Origin: Ignavibacteriota bacterium
GTDB lineage: Bacteria > Bacteroidota > Ignavibacteria > Kapaibacteriales > UBA2268
Direction: 5' to 3'
Assembly: GCA_016219595.1 (NCBI GenBank)
Contig: JACRLY010000005.1
Span: forward strand, 1-42,664
DNA: 42,664 nt
The translations under genes and the position numbers were made by a program. Numbering within the stretch: the first letter of the stretch is position 1; every line of letters starts with the position of its first letter. Positions 15,611-23,873 of this stretch are shown here, in pieces. The notes beneath the pieces were generated by a model. It searched no databases and was not told the origin of the DNA. It saw only the letters and a program-made list of their open reading frames with translations.

Positions 15611-16585
15611 ATGGTAAAAAAAATGGAAGAAAGTAAATTAAAAATTGGAATAATCGGGCTTGGACCCGTTGGACTGATTTTAGCTGTCCATTTCAAAGAG
15701 GCCGGTTGCGAAGTTGCTATCTGCGACACCGATAAAGAGAAGATGAATTTAATAAGAAATCATGGTGTTGAGCTAATCGGTTCATTAAAGAAGTCTTCAT
15801 TTTTCAATTACAATTATTCCTCTGTGAGAGAGTTACTCACTCATGATATTGACGTATTAATAAGCTCAGTCAAATCCTACCGTATTGATACTATACTCGA
15901 CCAGGTTGAGAAATATGCACATAGTAATCTTTTTCTTTTATGCGCTCAAAATGGAATTGAAATCGGATTGAAATATACCAGTCATTTTGATGAATCACAG
16001 ATTTTAAGAATGGTTATTAATTTTGCCGGTGTTCTGCACTCTCCGAATGTGGTTAATGTCAGCTATTTTGAACCACCTAATTACATAGCATCGATTAATG
16101 ATACAAATCCCGGCGTGGCGCAAACAATAGCATCTACGTTGACTTCTGCCGGAATGCTGACTGAAAGTACAGATTCCTTTTCAATCAATGACCAGGTTTG
16201 GAAGAAAACAATACTGATTGCGGCAATATCTCCGATTTGCGGTCTTTCTAATCTCTCTATGTGCGAAGCAATGTCTAATGCCGATACTGTTGAAATCATC
16301 GAGCAGTCGATTATAGAATCGATGGAAGTTGCTAAAGCCGAGGGTATAAAATTCAACGAAAATTTTGTTAAACTTTCTTTAAGAAAGCTAAAAAGTTATG
16401 GTGACCATATTCCATCACTGGCTGTTGATATTGCAAATAACCGGAAAACCGAGATTGATTATTTCAACGGCAAAATAGTTGAGTACGGAAGAAAGCATTA
16501 TAAGCAGACTCCTTTAAATCTTACTTTTACCAACCTGGTAAAAGCAATAACGAAGAAGTGTTGTTTGAATGAGAATTTACTTTAG
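15611..16585 (+). CDS. ketopantoate reductase (PanE/ApbA)-family dehydrogenase, paralog 1
   Basis: From the ATG at 15611 it has 324 residues; the ATG at 15623 is equally possible and would match the second paralog's N-terminus exactly. It has the Rossmann motif IGIIGLGPVGLILAVHF and the PanE C-terminal signature near HIPSLAVDIANNRKTEID followed by YFNGKIVEYGRKH. Family members reduce 2-oxoacids (ketopantoate, or arylpyruvates in D-hydroxyacid dehydrogenase branches) with NAD(P)H. A close paralog lies at 17717 with an aminotransferase gene between them. Two copies next to an aminotransferase argue against a plain pantothenate role and for a 2-oxoacid/2-hydroxyacid interconversion; this is inference. 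Confidence 0.78.
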   Translation: MVKKMEESKLKIGIIGLGPVGLILAVHFKEAGCEVAICDTDKEKMNLIRNHGVELIGSLKKSSFFNYNYSSVRELLTHDIDVLISSVKSYRIDTILDQVEKYAHSNLFLLCAQNGIEIGLKYTSHFDESQILRMVINFAGVLHSPNVVNVSYFEPPNYIASINDTNPGVAQTIASTLTSAGMLTESTDSFSINDQVWKKTILIAAISPICGLSNLSMCEAMSNADTVEIIEQSIIESMEVAKAEGIKFNENFVKLSLRKLKSYGDHIPSLAVDIANNRKTEIDYFNGKIVEYGRKHYKQTPLNLTFTNLVKAITKKCCLNENLL

Positions 16586-16611
16586 AAAAAATATATTATT
16601 TTATTTTTATT

Positions 16612-17697
16612 ATGCCATTAGTAGCTGAATATATTCAAAAGCTTGAACCATACAGACCGGGTAAGCCTATTGATGATGTTAGGCGGGAATATGGTTTGGA
16701 GAAAATTATCAAGCTTGCATCAAATGAAAATCCACTTGGTGTTTCACCTCTTGCAATTCAGGCAATGATTGGCTCGATACATCAGATTAACAGGTACCCG
16801 GATATAGCCAGCCTCCTGCTGCGTTCAAAGCTTGCCGAAATGTTTAATGTCGGTTACGATAGCATTGTTACAGGTCATGGCTCTGAAGCAATTATGCAGA
16901 CAGCAGTAAGAACTTTTCTTATGAACGGGGAAGAAGTTATTACCGCCGAAGGCACTTTTGTCGGTTTCTATATAATGGTAAAAGCCTGCGGCATAAAAAT
17001 GCAGCTTATCCCGCTAAAAGATTATAGGTATAACCTGAAAGCAATAGCAGGAGCTATTACCCCAAAAACAAAAATGATTTACCTTGTCAATCCGAACAGT
17101 CCTACTGGTACGATTTATACAAAATCCGAATTTGAAGAATTTATGAAATGTATCCCTCCGAATGTGCTGGTTATTGTAGATGAGGCATATATTGAATTCG
17201 TAAAGGACCATCCTGACTTTCCAGACTCCATGGATTACCGTTATGACAATGTTATTACGCTCAGAACTTTCTCCAAGGCATATGGATTGGCAGGGATTCG
17301 TATAGGTTATGGATTTGCTCACCCTGAATTAATTTCACAGATGCATAAAGTACGCTTGCCTTTTGAACCGGGAATACCTTCCCAGGCTGCCGGTGTAGCG
17401 GCACTGATGGATAAACAGTTTCTTGATTATTATTTGAAATTAAATAATTGTGGTAAAGAATTTTTATATGACTCTTATAATAAACTTGGTATCGAATATG
17501 TAAAAACTGAGGCTAATTTTATCATGAGTGTTTTCGATTCCGAAAAAAGAGTAAATGATATTACAGATAAATTATTGAGAAAAGGTGTAATCGTTAGAGG
17601 ATTGAAGCCATTCCTATTGCCGAATTGCATTAGGGTAACAATAGGCTTACCGGAAGAAAATCAGATTTATATAGACACTTTAAAATTAATATTATAA
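16612..17697 (+). CDS. HisC-like class I/II aminotransferase (histidinol-phosphate or aromatic)
   Basis: This 361-residue PLP enzyme has KLASNENPLGVSP (34-46), NPNSPTG (160-166), VDEAYIEF with Asp190, and the PLP lysine Lys222 in FSKAYGLAGIRIGYG. These are typical of HisC and of the HisC-like aromatic aminotransferases. No other histidine-biosynthesis gene is near, and it is flanked by two PanE-family dehydrogenases. It is therefore more likely to interconvert an amino acid and a 2-oxoacid, perhaps phenylalanine/phenylpyruvate or tyrosine. HisC function cannot be excluded by eye. The gene is intact and of normal length, 26 bp after paralog 1 and 19 bp before paralog 2. Confidence 0.8.
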   Translation: MPLVAEYIQKLEPYRPGKPIDDVRREYGLEKIIKLASNENPLGVSPLAIQAMIGSIHQINRYPDIASLLLRSKLAEMFNVGYDSIVTGHGSEAIMQTAVRTFLMNGEEVITAEGTFVGFYIMVKACGIKMQLIPLKDYRYNLKAIAGAITPKTKMIYLVNPNSPTGTIYTKSEFEEFMKCIPPNVLVIVDEAYIEFVKDHPDFPDSMDYRYDNVITLRTFSKAYGLAGIRIGYGFAHPELISQMHKVRLPFEPGIPSQAAGVAALMDKQFLDYYLKLNNCGKEFLYDSYNKLGIEYVKTEANFIMSVFDSEKRVNDITDKLLRKGVIVRGLKPFLLPNCIRVTIGLPEENQIYIDTLKLIL

Positions 17698-17716
17698 ATA
17701 TAATTCAGTTTATTTT

Positions 17717-18670
17717 ATGGACCCTAAGAAATATAGAATCGGAGTTGTCGGACTTGGTCCTGTAGGATTGATTTTAGCTGCTCATCTGAAAGAAGCTGAT
17801 TGTGAATTGTCCGTCTGCGATATGCTTAAGGAAAAGATGAATCTTATTCGTAACGAAGGAATTGTACTTGTCGGTAAAATGGAAAAGCATTGTTTTGTGA
17901 ATTATGCTTTTTCAACACTTGATGAAATTCTTAATCATGGCATTGATATATTAATTTGCTCTGTCAAAGCTTATCATGTCGATTATATATTGGACCAAAT
18001 TGTTAAGCATAACCATAATGATAACCTGTTAATTATAAGTGCACAAAATGGAATCGGTGTTGCCACAAAGTATGCTAACAGGTTTGCTGAATCACGTGTT
18101 TTCAGAATGGTAGTTAACTTTGCAGGGAATCTTTTCGCTCCTAATACGGTTAATGTTACATTTTTTAATCCTCCCAATTACATTGCTTCCAAAGATGATT
18201 CCAGGACTGATATCAGCAATTGGTATGCTGAAATTCTGAGTTCGGTCAGCATGGCAACTGAAAGCACAGATTCATTCACTCAGACAAATAAAGTATGGGA
18301 AAAAACCATATTGAATGCTGCTCTAAGCCCCTTATGTGCAATTTCAAGGCTGACTATGAAAGAAGCAATGGCAGACCCTGATACAAATGAAATTGTAGAA
18401 AAAATAATACTTGAAGCTATGGAGGTTGCAAAAGCTGAAGAAATTAAATTGCCTGATAATTTCGTTAAGCTTTGCATCAGGTATTTAAAAAATGCCGGCG
18501 ACCATTTTCCTTCACTCGCCGTTGACTTAATGAATAAAAGAGAAACCGAAATTGAATATATGAACGGAAAAATAGTTGAATTTGGAAGAAAACATTATGT
18601 CAGGACTCCTTTGAACCTGACTTTTACTAACCTGGTAAGAGTAATTACCAATAAAAATCTGGTTAAATGA
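17717..18670 (+). CDS. ketopantoate reductase (PanE/ApbA)-family dehydrogenase, paralog 2
   Basis: This 317-residue protein begins MDPKKYRIGVVGLGPVGLIL and aligns without gaps to paralog 1 across the N-terminal domain; by eye about half or more of the positions are identical. The C-terminal HFPSLAVDLMNKRETEIEY and GKIVEFGRKHYVRTPLNLTF are the PanE-family ending. The gene ends 1 bp before the next ATG (18672), so it is cotranscribed with mocA. Retention of both paralogs could mean a heterodimer, or two reductases for two related 2-oxoacids. The true substrate is unknown. Confidence 0.78.
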   Translation: MDPKKYRIGVVGLGPVGLILAAHLKEADCELSVCDMLKEKMNLIRNEGIVLVGKMEKHCFVNYAFSTLDEILNHGIDILICSVKAYHVDYILDQIVKHNHNDNLLIISAQNGIGVATKYANRFAESRVFRMVVNFAGNLFAPNTVNVTFFNPPNYIASKDDSRTDISNWYAEILSSVSMATESTDSFTQTNKVWEKTILNAALSPLCAISRLTMKEAMADPDTNEIVEKIILEAMEVAKAEEIKLPDNFVKLCIRYLKNAGDHFPSLAVDLMNKRETEIEYMNGKIVEFGRKHYVRTPLNLTFTNLVRVITNKNLVK

Positions 18671-18671
18671 T

Positions 18672-19250
18672 ATGGAAGGTTTGGATAAATTCGGAGTAGT
18701 GATTTTAGCGGCAGGCGAGTCAAGCAGGATGTCAGTGCCTAAGCCATTTTTAAGGTATGATTCAAAATCAAGGTTTATTGATAAAATAATTGAAGAGTAC
18801 AGGTATTTTGGAATTAATAATATTGTTGTCGTTGCTAATAATCAAAATATTGACAGGTTTAATCTGGATGAATGTATAACTGTCGTGGTTAATCAGCATT
18901 TAGAATATGAAAGATTTCATTCTATTAAATTAGGCTTGGAAAAAAATTTAAATTGTGATTACTGTTTTATACAAAATATTGATAATCCTTTTGTTAATGA
19001 AGTAATCCTGCGGAAATTATATTATAAAAAAATCAAATCAGGAAGTGCAGTTCCCGAATATAATGAAACAGGAGGACATCCTGTGCTTATAGGTAAAGAT
19101 ATTATAAAAAGGATTATTGAATCTAATGGTTCAATTTTAAATTTCAAGGATATACTGAGTGAGTTTGCAAGTAACAGGGTTACTGTTGATGATGAATCAG
19201 TACTGATAAATATCAATACACCCGAAGAATACCGGAATTACTTTAAATAA
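18672..19250 (+). CDS. mocA: MocA/MobA-like molybdenum cofactor nucleotidyltransferase
   Basis: This 192-residue NTP-transferase-fold protein has the nucleotide-binding start VVILAAGESSRMSVPKPFL and later IQNIDNPFVNEVIL and GGHPVLIGKDI, typical of MocA-type enzymes that attach CMP to molybdopterin. Xanthine-oxidase-family enzymes in bacteria usually need the cytosine dinucleotide form of the cofactor. With XdhC next and the molybdoenzyme at 22976-26597, a maturation role for that enzyme is likely. The gene starts 1 bp after the previous stop, so it is translated from the same mRNA. Confidence 0.8.
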   Translation: MEGLDKFGVVILAAGESSRMSVPKPFLRYDSKSRFIDKIIEEYRYFGINNIVVVANNQNIDRFNLDECITVVVNQHLEYERFHSIKLGLEKNLNCDYCFIQNIDNPFVNEVILRKLYYKKIKSGSAVPEYNETGGHPVLIGKDIIKRIIESNGSILNFKDILSEFASNRVTVDDESVLININTPEEYRNYFK

Positions 19251-19256
19251 TGTATT

Positions 19257-20036
19257 ATGGAAAATATCTATGACAAAATAGTCGAAATTCGCAAAAGCAG
19301 GCAGAAGGCTGTCATTTGCACTATCGTTTCGACAATTGGCTCTGTCCCACGTAAGGTAGGAGCAAAGATGCTTGTCATGGATGATTCCAAAATATTCGGT
19401 ACAATCGGTGGGGGTGCCTTAGAAAATGAAGTGATTCAAAAAGCAATGGAAATAATTTTATCATCAAAACCGGAGTTAGTAAGCTACAATTTGACAAAAG
19501 ACCTCGGAATGAAGTGCGGCGGCTCAGTTGACATTTTTATCGAGCCATTATCAAGCAAAAATAAATTATACATCTTCGGTGCCGGACATATCGGAAAAGC
19601 ATTGGCAAAATATACGGAAAATTTAGATTTCGATATTTATATTATAGATGAAAGAGAAAAAATATTTGATGATTGGTTCGAAGGCAGTTTCACAAAATTA
19701 AATACTTCAATCTCTGATTTCTTTTCACAATATACAATTGATGAAAATACTTTTATTGTGATTGTTACTAAAGGTCATGAGAGTGACAGTGAAGTTCTGA
19801 AAGCTTGCATTAAAAGTAATGCCGCATATATCGGTATGATTGGCAGCAAAAGAAAAGCCGCAGAGCTAAGAAAAGATTTTGTTTCATTAGGAATTGTTAC
19901 TGATGCGGAGTTCGAAAGGACTGATATGCCCGTAGGACTTGATATTAAAGCCGATGGTCCTGATGAAATTGCTATCAGTATTGTTTCTAAAATAATACTG
20001 GAGAAAAATAATTTGATTGAAAAATTTAAACAATAG
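19257..20036 (+). CDS. xdhC: XdhC-family molybdoenzyme maturation factor
   Basis: This 259-residue protein has the two XdhC regions. The N-terminal domain contains TIVSTIGSVPRKVGAKMLV and FGTIGGGALENEVI. The C-terminal Rossmann domain contains LYIFGAGHIGKALAKY, then VTKGHESDSEVLKAC and YIGMIGSKRKAAEL. XdhC proteins bind molybdenum cofactor, help its sulfuration and insert it into xanthine-dehydrogenase-family enzymes. Placement beside mocA and upstream of an XO-family enzyme supports that role. It ends just before the ferredoxin-like subunit gene of the 2-oxoacid oxidoreductase. Confidence 0.87.
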   Translation: MENIYDKIVEIRKSRQKAVICTIVSTIGSVPRKVGAKMLVMDDSKIFGTIGGGALENEVIQKAMEIILSSKPELVSYNLTKDLGMKCGGSVDIFIEPLSSKNKLYIFGAGHIGKALAKYTENLDFDIYIIDEREKIFDDWFEGSFTKLNTSISDFFSQYTIDENTFIVIVTKGHESDSEVLKACIKSNAAYIGMIGSKRKAAELRKDFVSLGIVTDAEFERTDMPVGLDIKADGPDEIAISIVSKIILEKNNLIEKFKQ

Positions 20037-20043
20037 AATAAAT

Positions 20044-20289
20044 ATGATTAGAGAAAAAGATAAAATAGAAATATATATTGATGAAGGGCTTTGCAAGGGA
20101 TGCGATATTTGTATTGAGCTTTGCAGACCGGGTGTATTTGTGAAATCTGAGAAGCTCAATTCGCGAGGTTATTATGTTCCGGTTCCTGCATCTATGAATA
20201 AATGTACAGGGTGTATGATATGTGAATTGATATGTCCCGAATTAGCTGTAATTATTAAAAAGAACGAATTGGTAAAGGAAGTTGTCTGA
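20044..20289 (+). CDS. korD: 2-oxoacid:ferredoxin oxidoreductase, ferredoxin-like delta subunit
   Basis: The ATG at 20044 gives 81 residues; the in-frame TTG at 20017 overlaps xdhC and is rejected. Two full 4Fe-4S motifs are present: CKGCDICIELCRPGVF and CTGCMICELICPELAV. This is the usual small subunit of four-subunit 2-oxoacid oxidoreductases, passing electrons from the thiamine active site to ferredoxin. It is 2 bp upstream of the alpha subunit gene, so the two are surely cotranscribed. Confidence 0.88.
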   Translation: MIREKDKIEIYIDEGLCKGCDICIELCRPGVFVKSEKLNSRGYYVPVPASMNKCTGCMICELICPELAVIIKKNELVKEVV

Positions 20290-20291
20290 TT

Positions 20292-21443
20292 ATGACAAGA
20301 GAAAACTACCTTTCAAAATTGAAGAACAGGACACTCTTTATTCAGGGTGATGAAGCGGCGGCTTATGGTGCATTATATGCCGGATGTAATTTCTTTGCAG
20401 GATATCCAATCACTCCCGCTTCCGAAGTCGCAGAGCTAATGGCAAAAGAATTACCAAAAGTTGACGGTTACTATATCCAGATGGAAGATGAAATTGCAAG
20501 CATAGGTGCAATGATTGGTGCTGCATGGTCAGGTGGCAAATCAATGACTGCAACTTCAGGACCCGGTTTCTCGCTTATGCAGGAAAATATCGGATATGCA
20601 TGCATGACAGAGACACCTTGTGTTATTGTAAACGTACAGCGTTCAGGTCCCTCGACAGGACAGGCAACTCTGGCTGCCCAGGGAGATATGCTCCAGGCAC
20701 GTTGGGGAACACACGGCGACCATGAGATGATTGCTCTCTCTCCAAGCTCTGTTCAGGAATCATTCGATTTAATGCTCGAGGCATTCAACTTATCCGAAAA
20801 ATACAGGAATCCAGTCATCTTCCTTCTTGATGGAGAAGTCGGGCATATCAGGGAAAAAGTTGTTTTTCCCGATATTAATGAAGTTAATATTCATCCACGT
20901 AATATAAGCAAAGAAAAGGTTGACGTGTTTGGGGGTATGAGAATTCCCCCTATGATTGAATTCGGTCAGGGACACAGAATCCATGTTACCGGCTCTACTC
21001 ATAAGAGTAATGGCATGCGTGATGTTGTTTCACAGGAAGCACACGACAAGCTTATCAGGAGACTGAATGATAAGATTGAGTCGAACCGCGATGAAATATC
21101 AAAATATGAATTGCATTTTACAGATGATATGGAATACCTTGTCGTATCTTATGGAGCGTCTGCAAGACCTTCGATGGGTGCAGTGCTGAAGTTGAGAGAA
21201 AAAGGATATAAAGTTGGATTTTTAAGGTTAATCACTATTTGGCCCTTTTCCAGTACTATTGTAAAAGAACTCGGAAAAAAGGTAAAAAATATATTTGTTC
21301 CTGAAATGAACCTGGGACAAATATCGAGAGAAATAGAAAGGTTTGTCAGTTGTGCTGTACATCCGGTTTCTAAAATTGGAGGAGTTGCACATACTATAAA
21401 TGAAATTGTTTATGAAATTGAAAGTGAAGTTAAAAAGTATTAA
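20292..21443 (+). CDS. korA: 2-oxoacid (probably 2-oxoglutarate):ferredoxin oxidoreductase, alpha subunit
   Basis: This 383-residue KorA-type subunit contains GYPITPASEVAELMAKELP, ETPCVIVNVQRSGPSTG and GDMLQARWGTHGDHEMI, and a C-terminal region with a KVGFLRLITIWPF segment typical of KorA. Four separate subunits and these motifs favour 2-oxoglutarate, though branched-chain or aryl 2-oxoacids cannot be excluded. In Thauera aromatica a 2-oxoglutarate:ferredoxin oxidoreductase encoded beside the bcr genes provides electrons for benzoyl-CoA reductase. The same role is inferred here. It is followed not by korB directly but by a 95-bp palindromic insert. Confidence 0.87.
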   Translation: MTRENYLSKLKNRTLFIQGDEAAAYGALYAGCNFFAGYPITPASEVAELMAKELPKVDGYYIQMEDEIASIGAMIGAAWSGGKSMTATSGPGFSLMQENIGYACMTETPCVIVNVQRSGPSTGQATLAAQGDMLQARWGTHGDHEMIALSPSSVQESFDLMLEAFNLSEKYRNPVIFLLDGEVGHIREKVVFPDINEVNIHPRNISKEKVDVFGGMRIPPMIEFGQGHRIHVTGSTHKSNGMRDVVSQEAHDKLIRRLNDKIESNRDEISKYELHFTDDMEYLVVSYGASARPSMGAVLKLREKGYKVGFLRLITIWPFSSTIVKELGKKVKNIFVPEMNLGQISREIERFVSCAVHPVSKIGGVAHTINEIVYEIESEVKKY

Positions 21444-21451
21444 ATATGACT

Positions 21452-21546
21452 TGTCATTCTGAACACAGTGAAGAATCTCAGCCCCCTTTTTCAAAGGGGG
21501 TTCGGGGGTTTTCATATTCTTAGTCGTTTCACTCTTTAGAATGACA
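21452..21546. repeat. palindromic repeat element inside the kor operon
   Basis: The 118 bp between korA and korB contain a 95-bp element bounded by the exact inverted repeat TGTCATTCT (21452-21460) and AGAATGACA (21538-21546). In its middle CCCCCTTT and AAAGGGGG (21482-21500) form an 8-bp stem around TTC, followed by a TTCGGGGG stretch. GTCATTCTGA-bounded elements of this look recur in many bacterial genomes as intergenic repeats. It ends 15 bp before the korB ATG and could form a strong hairpin in the mRNA. Confidence 0.7.
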
Positions 21547-21561
21547 TAAATCAGAATAAAT

Positions 21562-22386
21562 ATGAAAAATGAACTATTAAAATATCTCCGAACAGATATA
21601 CTACCGACTGAATTTTGCTCAGGGTGCGGCTGTGGCACTGTGCTAAACATATTCTGCCACGTCGTTGATGAATTGAAAATAAATCCAGATGATATAATAA
21701 TGGTTACAGGTATCGGTTGTTCATCCTGGATTCCATCACCATATTTCTCAGCAGATACTTTGCACACAACACATGGGAGAGCAATTGCATTTGCTACCGG
21801 AGTAAAAGTGATGAAACCTGACAAACACGTGATTGTAATAGCCGGTGACGGAGACCTTGCAGGAATCGGTGGCAATCATTTAATTCACGCAGCAAGAAGA
21901 AATATCGGTCTGACTGTTTTCCTTGTTAACAATTATATATATGGTATGACCGGAGGTCAGGTCAGCCCGACGACACCATCAAATGTACCTACAACGACAA
22001 CCCCTTATGGAAACACAGAACCGGCATTTAAAATTGCAGAACTTGTTTCTGCTGCAGGTGCTTCTTATGTCGCAAGATGGACTACTTATCAGGTCTTCCA
22101 TCTTAAAAAAGCTATGAAAGATGCAATTCTGAACAAGGGCTTTTCTTTTATTGAAATTTGTTCACAATGTCCGACAAGCTACGGCAAGAGGGTAGGTATG
22201 CGTGAAGGCATAGACCAGCTAAAGGATTTCAGGGATAACTCGATTGACTTAAAAAAGACGGCAGGAATGAAAGATGAGGAACTTGAAAATAAATTTATTG
22301 TCGGCAAGTTTGCAGAACGTAATAGAACAGAGTTCACTGAAAACCTGAGAAATATAAACCGTAAATTTGATGAGGTGCCTGTATGA
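21562..22386 (+). CDS. korB: 2-oxoacid (probably 2-oxoglutarate):ferredoxin oxidoreductase, beta subunit
   Basis: This 274-residue thiamine-diphosphate-binding subunit has the N-terminal cluster motif EFCSGCGCGT, GIGCSSWIPSPYF, and the TPP/magnesium motif starting GDGDLAGIGG and continuing to VNNYIYGMTGGQVSPTTP. A further FIEICSQCPTSYG lies near residue 195. These are characteristic of the beta subunits of 2-oxoacid:ferredoxin oxidoreductases. The last four bases of the gene overlap the gamma-subunit start (ATGA at 22383), showing tight coupling. The upstream palindromic element separates it from korA but does not break the order. Confidence 0.88.
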   Translation: MKNELLKYLRTDILPTEFCSGCGCGTVLNIFCHVVDELKINPDDIIMVTGIGCSSWIPSPYFSADTLHTTHGRAIAFATGVKVMKPDKHVIVIAGDGDLAGIGGNHLIHAARRNIGLTVFLVNNYIYGMTGGQVSPTTPSNVPTTTTPYGNTEPAFKIAELVSAAGASYVARWTTYQVFHLKKAMKDAILNKGFSFIEICSQCPTSYGKRVGMREGIDQLKDFRDNSIDLKKTAGMKDEELENKFIVGKFAERNRTEFTENLRNINRKFDEVPV

Positions 22387-22898
22387 ATATAAGGTTTACA
22401 GGCTTTGGTGGACAGGGTATTATTCTTTCAGGTGTGATATTCGGATGGGCTGCAATTCTAAATGGTAAGAATGCAATTCAGACTCAATCCTATGGCAGTT
22501 CTGCACGCGGCGGTGCCTGTAAGTGTGATGTCATTATTCAGGATTCTTATATTTATGAACTTGTGCCAACCGGAAATGATATTCTTGTTGCCTTTTCACA
22601 GCCGGCATTCGAGAAATACAAAAATTCATTATTGAAAAACGGTTTGTTATTTTATGATTCGGATTTAGTTCGAACAGATAGTTTTGAATCTAATTCCTTC
22701 TCAATATCAGCTACTGATTTAGCATTCAAAGAATTTGGACAAAAGCTATTTGCTAATATTATTATGCTTGGATTCATTAATTCTAAAACAAAATTAATTA
22801 ATGCCGAAGCAATTGAAGAAAGCATAAGACAATACGTTCCGTCTAAATTTGCTGATACAAATATTAATGCTTTCAGGCTTGGGATGAAGTTAAATTAA
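22383..22898 (+). CDS. korC: 2-oxoacid (probably 2-oxoglutarate):ferredoxin oxidoreductase, gamma subunit
   Basis: This 171-residue protein has the family opening IRFTGFGGQGIILSGVIFG and TQSYGSSARGGACKCDVII, typical of gamma subunits of the complex. It overlaps korB by 4 bp and preferentially starts at that ATG (preceded by GAGG). It completes the korDABC set of four subunits. The 77 bp downstream are almost pure A/T with repeated AAATT words and hold no gene. Confidence 0.88.
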   Translation: MNIRFTGFGGQGIILSGVIFGWAAILNGKNAIQTQSYGSSARGGACKCDVIIQDSYIYELVPTGNDILVAFSQPAFEKYKNSLLKNGLLFYDSDLVRTDSFESNSFSISATDLAFKEFGQKLFANIIMLGFINSKTKLINAEAIEESIRQYVPSKFADTNINAFRLGMKLN

Positions 22899-22975
22899 GA
22901 AATGATAAATAGAAATTTATTCATTAATAATTTATTGAAAATTAAAAATTCTAAATTAAAAATTTATTAGAGTAG

Positions 22976-23863
22976 ATGTATATATCAGATTTCAAATATC
23001 ACAGGCCAAAATCGGTTGCAGAAGCTTCAAAAATTCTGGAGCAATGCGATAACGGTTTGCCTCTCGCAGGAGGGACAGACCTGCTCGTCGAGGCAAAAAA
23101 AGGATTGAGAATATTCACAGACCTTGTCTCTCTCGCCGGATTAGATGAGTTGAGAATTATTAATGAAGATACAATTAATATATATATAGGTGCAGGAATC
23201 ACGCACAATGGTTTGGTTTATTCTGATTTGCTGAAGAATAAATTGTTTGCTCTTTCAGAAGCCGCTTCAAAAATAGGTTCGGAGCAAATTCGCAATACGG
23301 GAACAATTGGAGGCAACCTATGTACTGCCGCATCCTGTGCGGATACAGCACCAATCCTTATGGCTTACAATGCTCAAGTAGAATTGACCTCTCATATTGG
23401 AAAGAGAACAATTCCTTTGAGTCATTTTATCATATCTCATCATAAAACAGATATTAAGAAAAATGAAATAATGACTCGTATAATAGTACGAAAACAAAAT
23501 AAATCAACTGCTGCATCATTTGTTAAGTTCGGATTAAGAGAGTCAGCTTCAATTTCAGTTGCATCTTCAGCAGTATTGCTCCATTTTGATTCAGGAGTTT
23601 GTAATAATGCAAGTATTGTTATTGGTGCCTGCGCCCCGACTCCTGTCATAAGTGAGAATGCAAATAATATCATTATGGGAAAAACAATTGACGAACTTTC
23701 AAAAAATTCTGAATTAATTAATAAAATTATTACAAGTGCATCAAAAGATACGTTCCCGATTGATGATATTCGCGGTACGGCTGATTACCGCCGCCATCTT
23801 GTCAGGATACTGACAAAAAGGGCTTTGGCTTTTGCTATCAAAAGAACTAATATTTTAAATTGA
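22976..23863 (+). CDS. FAD subunit of a xanthine-oxidase-family molybdoenzyme (HcrB/CoxM-like)
   Basis: This 295-residue FAD-binding subunit has both family motifs, LPLAGGTDLLVEAKKG and RNTGTIGGNLCTAASCADTAP. The C-terminus, TADYRRHLVRILTKRALAFAI, is typical. Canonical 4-hydroxybenzoyl-CoA reductase HcrB from Thauera carries an extra loop of about 40 residues with four cysteines for a 4Fe-4S cluster. I see no such insert here; only a few scattered Cys are present. The enzyme may thus be a hydroxylase, or a reductase with a different electron path. It pairs with the fused iron-sulfur/molybdenum protein that starts 10 bp downstream. Confidence 0.82.
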   Translation: MYISDFKYHRPKSVAEASKILEQCDNGLPLAGGTDLLVEAKKGLRIFTDLVSLAGLDELRIINEDTINIYIGAGITHNGLVYSDLLKNKLFALSEAASKIGSEQIRNTGTIGGNLCTAASCADTAPILMAYNAQVELTSHIGKRTIPLSHFIISHHKTDIKKNEIMTRIIVRKQNKSTAASFVKFGLRESASISVASSAVLLHFDSGVCNNASIVIGACAPTPVISENANNIIMGKTIDELSKNSELINKIITSASKDTFPIDDIRGTADYRRHLVRILTKRALAFAIKRTNILN

Positions 23864-23873
23864 TTATTATATT

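Noticed and set aside
21228-21875. Minus-strand 215-residue ORF across korA-korB
   Set aside because: It overlaps two strongly supported kor genes and the palindromic element, and its sequence matches no fold or signal pattern.
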